A stretch of 21,883 bases of DNA from Maribacter sp. (GTDB lineage Bacteria > Bacteroidota > Bacteroidia > Flavobacteriales > Flavobacteriaceae): contig JAHHKH010000297.1 in the NCBI GenBank assembly GCA_018679695.1, forward strand, positions 1 to 21,883. Direction: 5' to 3'. Made by a program: the position numbers and the translations under genes. The notes under the pieces are model-generated. The model saw only the letters and a list, made by a program, of their open reading frames with translations, searched no databases and was not told the DNA's origin. Positions 20,692 to 21,883 of this stretch are shown here, in pieces. How positions within the stretch are numbered: the first letter of the stretch is position 1; each line of letters begins with the position of its first letter.

Positions 20692-21883
20692 ATGATCAAT
20701 AAAGGGTTAATCGTACACCTATTCCTTATATTTTTTCTTATGACTTTTCTGGTTTCGGGTCAAATGGCCGTTCGGGGCGAGATTAAGGATTTACAGGGTT
20801 CTCAGCTGGCCGGAGCACATGTTTTGATTAATCCTGGCGGTTATTTTACGACTTCAACGAATCAAGGTTTTTTCGAGTTCACAGATTTGGATACCGGTGA
20901 ATTTACATTAACAATATCATATCTCGGATTTAAAACATATCGTCAGCGAATAAGTATCCAAAATAAGGACATTGAACTCGATATTGTTTTGAAAGAGGAC
21001 CCACTGGCCTTACAAAGTGTAGTGGTTACTGGCACTTTTGAACCGCGTAGAAAGCTTTCATCGAGCACCGCGATAACAACAATAGACTCAAAGGCCTTGC
21101 AACAAGTATTTCCTAGAGGGGCTGCCGATGTATTACAAGCCATTCCCGGCACATTTACGGATCCCTCAGCGGGTGAAGTATTTACCAAAGTATATGCACG
21201 CGGCATCTCAGCGTCTGCAGAGGATGATATGGGATGGTATTATGTTTCACTTCAAGAAGATGGTCTACCCGTTAGTCTTGTCCAACACTCCTATTATGGT
21301 CCTGATATTTTTCATCGATTGGACCTAACAACGGAAAAAGTAGAAGCAGTAAGAGGGGGTAGTGCTGCAATTACGGCATTGAATGGCCCTGGCGGTATTT
21401 ACAACTTTATTTCACGAGGTCCTACCGAAGTTTTCGAAGGGGCTTTACGACTTCAAGGAGGTTTGCAAGGAGATGCCAATTCAATGGTACGAATCGATGG
21501 ATATTTAGGGGGACCCTTAGGTAAAAATTGGTCATATAACCTAGGCGGACATTACAGAACAGACGAAGGAGCCCGCAATACACCTTTTACCCTTAGTAAG
21601 GGCGGACAGCTCAAATTCAACATTCAAAAAAGGCATAGCAATGGCTATATCAAGTTTTATGGAAAATTACTTGATGATTTCACTAACCGATATACTGGAG
21701 TGGCCGCAACCGATTGGGAAAATCCAAAAGCGGCTTTTGGACAGGATTTTAATTCAACTGCCCTTTTGATGCCTGCTTTTTCAGCTGATATTCCCGATGG
21801 AAGAAGGTTAAATGAGGGTACCACGAATAACTTTGACCCTTCACAAGGCGTTCATGCCCAGGACAAAGCTTTTGGTTTGGATG
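20692..21883 (+). CDS. TonB-dependent outer membrane receptor, 3' end beyond the window
   Basis: The frame is open from the ATG at 20692 to the window edge, giving the first 397 residues of an expected 700-900. A signal peptide (MINKGLIVHLFLIFFLMTFLVSG) is followed by a carboxypeptidase-regulatory-like beta-sandwich (about 26-105, VRGEIKDLQGSQLAGAHV). A TonB-box-like SVVVTGTFEPRRK leads into the plug domain (about 115-240), with ADVLQAIPG, VYARGIS, VEAVRGGSAAI and GPGGIYNFISRGP. The first barrel strands then begin. It would import a large or scarce ligand across the outer membrane using TonB energy. The ligand is unknown, and no SusD-like gene can be seen because the window ends. The organisation is closer to single siderophore- or vitamin-type receptors than to long SusC proteins. 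Confidence 0.92.
   Translation, partial: MINKGLIVHLFLIFFLMTFLVSGQMAVRGEIKDLQGSQLAGAHVLINPGGYFTTSTNQGFFEFTDLDTGEFTLTISYLGFKTYRQRISIQNKDIELDIVLKEDPLALQSVVVTGTFEPRRKLSSSTAITTIDSKALQQVFPRGAADVLQAIPGTFTDPSAGEVFTKVYARGISASAEDDMGWYYVSLQEDGLPVSLVQHSYYGPDIFHRLDLTTEKVEAVRGGSAAITALNGPGGIYNFISRGPTEVFEGALRLQGGLQGDANSMVRIDGYLGGPLGKNWSYNLGGHYRTDEGARNTPFTLSKGGQLKFNIQKRHSNGYIKFYGKLLDDFTNRYTGVAATDWENPKAAFGQDFNSTALLMPAFSADIPDGRRLNEGTTNNFDPSQGVHAQDKAFGLD

Overview
The window most likely comes from a marine member of the Flavobacteriaceae (Bacteroidetes). This rests on the moderately AT-rich composition, Bacteroidetes-style promoters (a TTG box at about -33 and TAnnTTTG at about -7), sparse Shine-Dalgarno sequences, a SusC-style TonB-dependent receptor with an N-terminal carboxypeptidase-regulatory-like domain, and gene families typical of that group. 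The genus cannot be fixed from the sequence alone.

Layout. Positions 1-1300 hold an IS110-family insertion sequence: a DEDD/serine transposase with structured non-coding flanks, the left of which may encode a bridge RNA. Positions 1305-2640 hold two small genes, a short MBOAT-like membrane protein on the minus strand and a TerB-like protein. Between them lies a 410-bp gene-poor stretch containing a GC-rich, strongly foldable block. Positions 2642-3777 encode an AI-2E/PerM-type permease whose first membrane segment is out of frame because of a 9-T run. Positions 4017-13819 are a tightly packed plus-strand run of ten acyl-CoA and lipid-catabolism genes, followed after 88 bp by a long-chain acyl-CoA synthetase (13908-15725). 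Positions 15934-18063 hold an OmpA-domain envelope protein and a tandem universal stress protein. A minus-strand phosphoenolpyruvate synthase (18102-20495) converges on the stress gene, and a partial TonB-dependent receptor diverges from it and runs off the right edge.

How the genes work together. The lipid cluster has an activating enzyme, two different acyl-CoA dehydrogenases, a delta3,delta2-enoyl-CoA isomerase, a MaoC-type hydratase, three short-chain dehydrogenases and two zinc-free medium-chain reductases. It has no thiolase. Its most telling part is an APH-fold kinase overlapping an acyl-CoA dehydrogenase. This is a split version of the mammalian ACAD10/ACAD11 fusion and resembles LvaA plus LvaC of bacterial levulinate catabolism. 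It suggests that the cluster feeds 4-hydroxyacyl-CoA or other oxidised acyl chains into beta-oxidation.

The second notable system is regulatory. The OmpA/universal-stress unit and the phosphoenolpyruvate synthase gene each carry an ATGA-N6-TCAT palindrome, centred exactly 33 bp upstream of the centre of a TAnnTTTG-like -7 box. This looks like one Crp/Fnr-type regulator controlling both units from an activating position.
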